The position numbers and the translations under genes are program-made. A stretch of DNA of 8,181 nucleotides. It comes from an uncultured Chthonomonadaceae bacterium (GTDB taxonomy: Bacteria > Armatimonadota > Fimbriimonadia > Fimbriimonadales > Fimbriimonadaceae). The stretch covers positions 1-8,181 of the forward strand of contig CAMLDW010000065.1 in assembly GCA_946479035.1 (NCBI GenBank), given 5' to 3'. Positions 6,884 to 8,181 of this stretch are shown here, piece after piece. Below the pieces are notes generated by a model, which was not told where the DNA came from, made no database searches, and was given only the letters and a program-made list of their open reading frames with translations. The first letter of the stretch is position 1, and every line of letters starts with the position of its first letter.

Positions 6884-6930
6884 CGCGCCTCCATTGGCAG
6901 AACTGATAAAAAAAGGCCGCCCTGAGGCGC
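6884..6930 (-). promoter_or_regulatory. nusA Shine-Dalgarno and its possible sequestering arm
   Basis: The nusA Shine-Dalgarno GGAGG (6892-6888) sits four bases before the ATG. The heptamer GAGGCGC (6891-6885), which contains most of it, is the exact complement of GCGCCTC (6930-6924) in the upstream arm and loop of the leader hairpin. The two structures are mutually exclusive: the arm pairs either within the hairpin or with the ribosome site. This suggests a translational layer on top of attenuation. A 7-bp GC-rich match can occur by chance in a leader of this size. Confidence 0.4.
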
Positions 6931-6933
6931 CCC
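6908..6933 (-). terminator. Attenuator-like hairpin and U-tract in the nusA leader
   Basis: On the minus strand, GGGGCGCC (6933-6926), loop TCA, then GGGCGGCC (6922-6915) and seven T residues (6914-6908). The arms form six G-C pairs with two single-base G bulges; the two outer Gs can also wobble-pair with the first Us. It lies between the nusA promoter and the nusA ribosome site, so it would stop transcription of nusA-ylxR-infB before the first gene. NusA stimulates weak intrinsic terminators, and nusA autoregulation through leader termination is known in other bacteria. The imperfect stem is what a NusA-dependent terminator could look like. Confidence 0.55.
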
Positions 6934-6962
6934 GAATAGGTCCCGCCAAGTTGTATGGCTCG

Positions 6963-6991
6963 ATTATATCACAGTCGAGGCTAGTTGGCAG
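6963..6991 (-). promoter_or_regulatory. Promoter of the nusA-ylxR-infB operon
   Basis: The minus strand has a perfect TATAAT (6968-6963) with a TG extension (TGATATAAT), and CTGCCA (6991-6986; four of six matches to TTGACA) at the ideal 17-base spacing. Transcription would start near 6956, giving a leader of about 70 bases. The -35 box lies 10 bases from the folB start and overlaps the folB ribosome site, so polymerase bound here could interfere with folB. I see no equally good promoter for folB. Confidence 0.72.
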
Positions 6992-7000
6992 GACTCTCCG

Positions 7001-7372
7001 GTGTCAGAATCGGGCGTGTACGAAGTCAGGGTCGAGGGGCTGCGGTTTCACGGCCCCCACGGCGTTTTTGAGTCTGAGCGGGCCCCTGGCAACGACTTCC
7101 GTGCGCGGATCGCCGCGACGGTCAACGGCTCTGCCGACCGTTCGGACAGGCTCTTTGACACGGTGGACTATGCGGGGCTCGCCAAGCTGGTCCTCGAGGT
7201 GAGCGGGTCTGGCACCTTCAACACGCTCGAGCGGCTCGCCGGCCGTTGCGCCGACCTGGTGCTGGAGCGGTTCTCCAAGGTCGTCGCGGTCGAAGTGACG
7301 GTCGAAAAGCTGACGCCGCCCATGGAGGCGGTCGTGGAGTCCTGCTCAGCCACGGTCGTCCGGGAACGCTAG
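7001..7372 (+). CDS. folB: Dihydroneopterin aldolase
   Basis: A 123-residue enzyme of folate biosynthesis that converts 7,8-dihydroneopterin to 6-hydroxymethyl-7,8-dihydropterin and glycolaldehyde in the cytoplasm; family members form tunnel-fold oligomers. Family motifs are present in order: GLRFHGPHGVFESER (13-27), VDYAGL (55-60), TLERLAG (75-81) and EKLTPP (102-107). By alignment from memory with the S. aureus enzyme, the substrate and catalytic residues are Glu26, Tyr57, Glu77 and Lys103, all retained. The length is normal for the family. The start is GTG, with AGGA (6990-6993) seven bases upstream. It is divergent from nusA, and a small unknown gene follows nine bases after its TAG stop. 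No other folate gene is in the window. Confidence 0.93.
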   Translation: MSESGVYEVRVEGLRFHGPHGVFESERAPGNDFRARIAATVNGSADRSDRLFDTVDYAGLAKLVLEVSGSGTFNTLERLAGRCADLVLERFSKVVAVEVTVEKLTPPMEAVVESCSATVVRER

Positions 7373-7381
7373 AATGGTCTT

Positions 7382-7564
7382 GTGCAACGAACCGACCTTG
7401 AAGCCATCTCGATTGAGGAGCATCGAGCCAAAGTTGCTAGGCTTCGCGCCATGACGCCTGGGGAGCGGTTGACCGAGGCGCTAGAGTTGAAGGAGGCATA
7501 CCTTCGGCATAGGAAAGTGGCTCTCAATCTTGGGCACTACGCTTTCCAGTGGTCTGACTACTAG
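7382..7564 (+). CDS. Small hypothetical protein, 60 residues
   Basis: I do not recognise a named family. The protein is mostly charged helix (about 5-50), with the stretch MTPGERLTEALELKEAYLRH at 24-43. Short unnamed proteins with a similar MTPxxRLxxALEL stretch occur in several environmental phyla (from memory). It lacks a signal peptide and a membrane segment. The GTG start is nine bases after the folB stop, and the ribosome site is poor. The ATG at 7451 (residue 24) is an alternative start that would give 37 residues. Tight spacing to folB suggests co-transcription or translational coupling. It ends in TAG inside a CTAG cluster with a second in-frame stop three codons on. It is probably a real gene, but could be a chance open frame. 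Confidence 0.55.
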   Translation: MQRTDLEAISIEEHRAKVARLRAMTPGERLTEALELKEAYLRHRKVALNLGHYAFQWSDY

Positions 7565-7573
7565 CTAGGCTAG
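7561..7573. other. CTAG cluster giving double stops to two convergent genes
   Basis: CTAGCTAGGCTAG contains three CTAG sites (7561, 7565, 7570). On the plus strand the small gene stops at TAG 7562-7564 and meets a second in-frame TAG at 7571-7573. On the minus strand the amidase gene stops at TAG 7572-7570 and meets a second in-frame TAG at 7563-7561. Only five bases separate the two genes. No hairpin with a T-tract is seen here. Confidence 0.7.
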
Positions 7574-8181
7574 CCCAGCTCGGCCCTGTTCAAGAACCGC
7601 GGCGTTTTGCGGACCTTGGTCGCCTGCTCGAACGCATAAGCGAACTTGATCAGCGTCGGCTCGCTCCAGGCGCGCCCGAAGAACGTCATCCCGACGGGCA
7701 GACCGCGCACGAACCCGGCCGGAACCGTGACCGCGGGATAGCCCGCGACCGCGGACGGCGTCGAGCTTCCACCGCTGAAGTGGTCGCCGTTGATGAGGTC
7801 TGTCGTCCATGCCGGCCCGCCCGTCGGTGCGATGATCGCGTCGAGCTTGTCCTTGTCCATCGCGGCGTCGATCCCTTCTGCGCGAGAAAGCCTGTGGTTC
7901 TTTTCGAGAGCGTCGAGGTACTTCTTGTCCGTCAGCGGCCCCTTGCCCTGCGCCTGCGCGAACAGCTCCTGGCCGAAGAACGGCATCTCCTTCTCTTTAA
8001 GCTTGATGTTCGCGGCGATCAGGTCCTCGAGCGACTTCGGCGCGATCTTCATGCCAGGCCGCGAGAGGTACTTGTTGAGGTCGGCCTTGAACTCGTAGAG
8101 CAGGACCTCCAGCTCCGTGTCGTCGTACTTTCCGTGCGAAGGGAGGTCCGTCGGGTCGATCACGGTCGCGCCGAGCGCCTT
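7570..8181 (-). CDS. Amidase signature family enzyme, C-terminal part (cut by window edge)
   Basis: Only the last 203 residues are visible; the frame is open to the right edge, where it reads KALGATVIDPTDLP, a typical interior amidase segment, so GTG 8163 is not the start. Late-domain motifs of amidase signature hydrolases are clear: DAIIAPTGGPAW, then GGSSTPSAVAGYPAVTVPAGF, then GLPVGMTFFGRAWSE, then a final helix. The nucleophile region (Gly/Ser-rich, with the Ser-cisSer-Lys triad) would be upstream, outside the window. These enzymes hydrolyse amide bonds. The tail resembles stand-alone amidases or peptide amidases more than GatA of the tRNA amidotransferase, but the substrate cannot be told. 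It is convergent with the small gene after folB, with five bases between the stops. It may be exported, but the N-terminus needed to judge that is missing. Confidence 0.9.
   Translation of the reverse strand, partial: KALGATVIDPTDLPSHGKYDDTELEVLLYEFKADLNKYLSRPGMKIAPKSLEDLIAANIKLKEKEMPFFGQELFAQAQGKGPLTDKKYLDALEKNHRLSRAEGIDAAMDKDKLDAIIAPTGGPAWTTDLINGDHFSGGSSTPSAVAGYPAVTVPAGFVRGLPVGMTFFGRAWSEPTLIKFAYAFEQATKVRKTPRFLNRAELG

Noticed and set aside
6884..6949. Longer NusA starting at an upstream TTG
   Set aside because: It would translate the leader hairpin, U-tract and Shine-Dalgarno; GGAGG before the ATG at 6883 and the normal NusA N-terminus decide the start.
1..8181. CRISPR array, insertion sequence, integrase or phage genes
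   Set aside because: No regularly spaced long repeats, no transposase or recombinase motifs, and no terminal inverted repeats with target duplications were seen.

Overview
The window is a GC-rich bacterial chromosomal segment with a housekeeping block on the right and an accessory, cell-surface block on the left. The taxon cannot be fixed from sequence alone. A PEP-CTERM protein, a large exported protein of a type I associate with planctomycete-like and environmental genomes, a stripped-down nusA-ylxR-infB cluster and high GC would fit Armatimonadota (Fimbriimonadales-like) or a planctomycete-like lineage. That placement is inference with modest confidence.

Layout, left to right. Positions 1-567 hold no convincing gene. 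They contain several GC-rich inverted repeats, one nested stem structure (432-475) and a tandem array of three 11-mers (521-553). Next come two minus-strand genes 18 bp apart, probably one transcript read leftward. The first (3465->1255) encodes a 736-residue N-terminally anchored or exported beta-rich protein with a six-cysteine central module. The second (1236->568) encodes a 222-residue PEP-CTERM protein. Its last codons lie inside a terminator-like inverted repeat.

The core block is the minus-strand operon nusA (6883->5735), ylxR (5738->5484), infB (5472->3559). It covers transcription elongation/termination, an RNA-binding YlxR protein and translation initiation. nusA is the first gene and has a very good extended -10 promoter. 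Its short leader contains a hairpin plus seven U residues, just ahead of the nusA Shine-Dalgarno. One arm of that hairpin can also pair perfectly over 7 bp with the Shine-Dalgarno. This looks like an attenuator that NusA itself could act on. rimP, ylxQ and rbfA, frequent members of this operon in other bacteria, are absent here.

Divergent from nusA is folB (7001-7372, +; dihydroneopterin aldolase, folate pathway), followed closely by a 60-residue unknown protein (7382-7564, +). A convergent amidase-signature enzyme gene (minus, 7570 to the right edge) is cut off by the window, so only its C-terminal 203 residues are visible. The small gene and the amidase gene end in a shared 13-bp CTAG cluster that gives each of them two in-frame stops.

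The most interesting signal is the nusA leader. After it come the tandem 11-mers and the uncharacterised exported protein pair.
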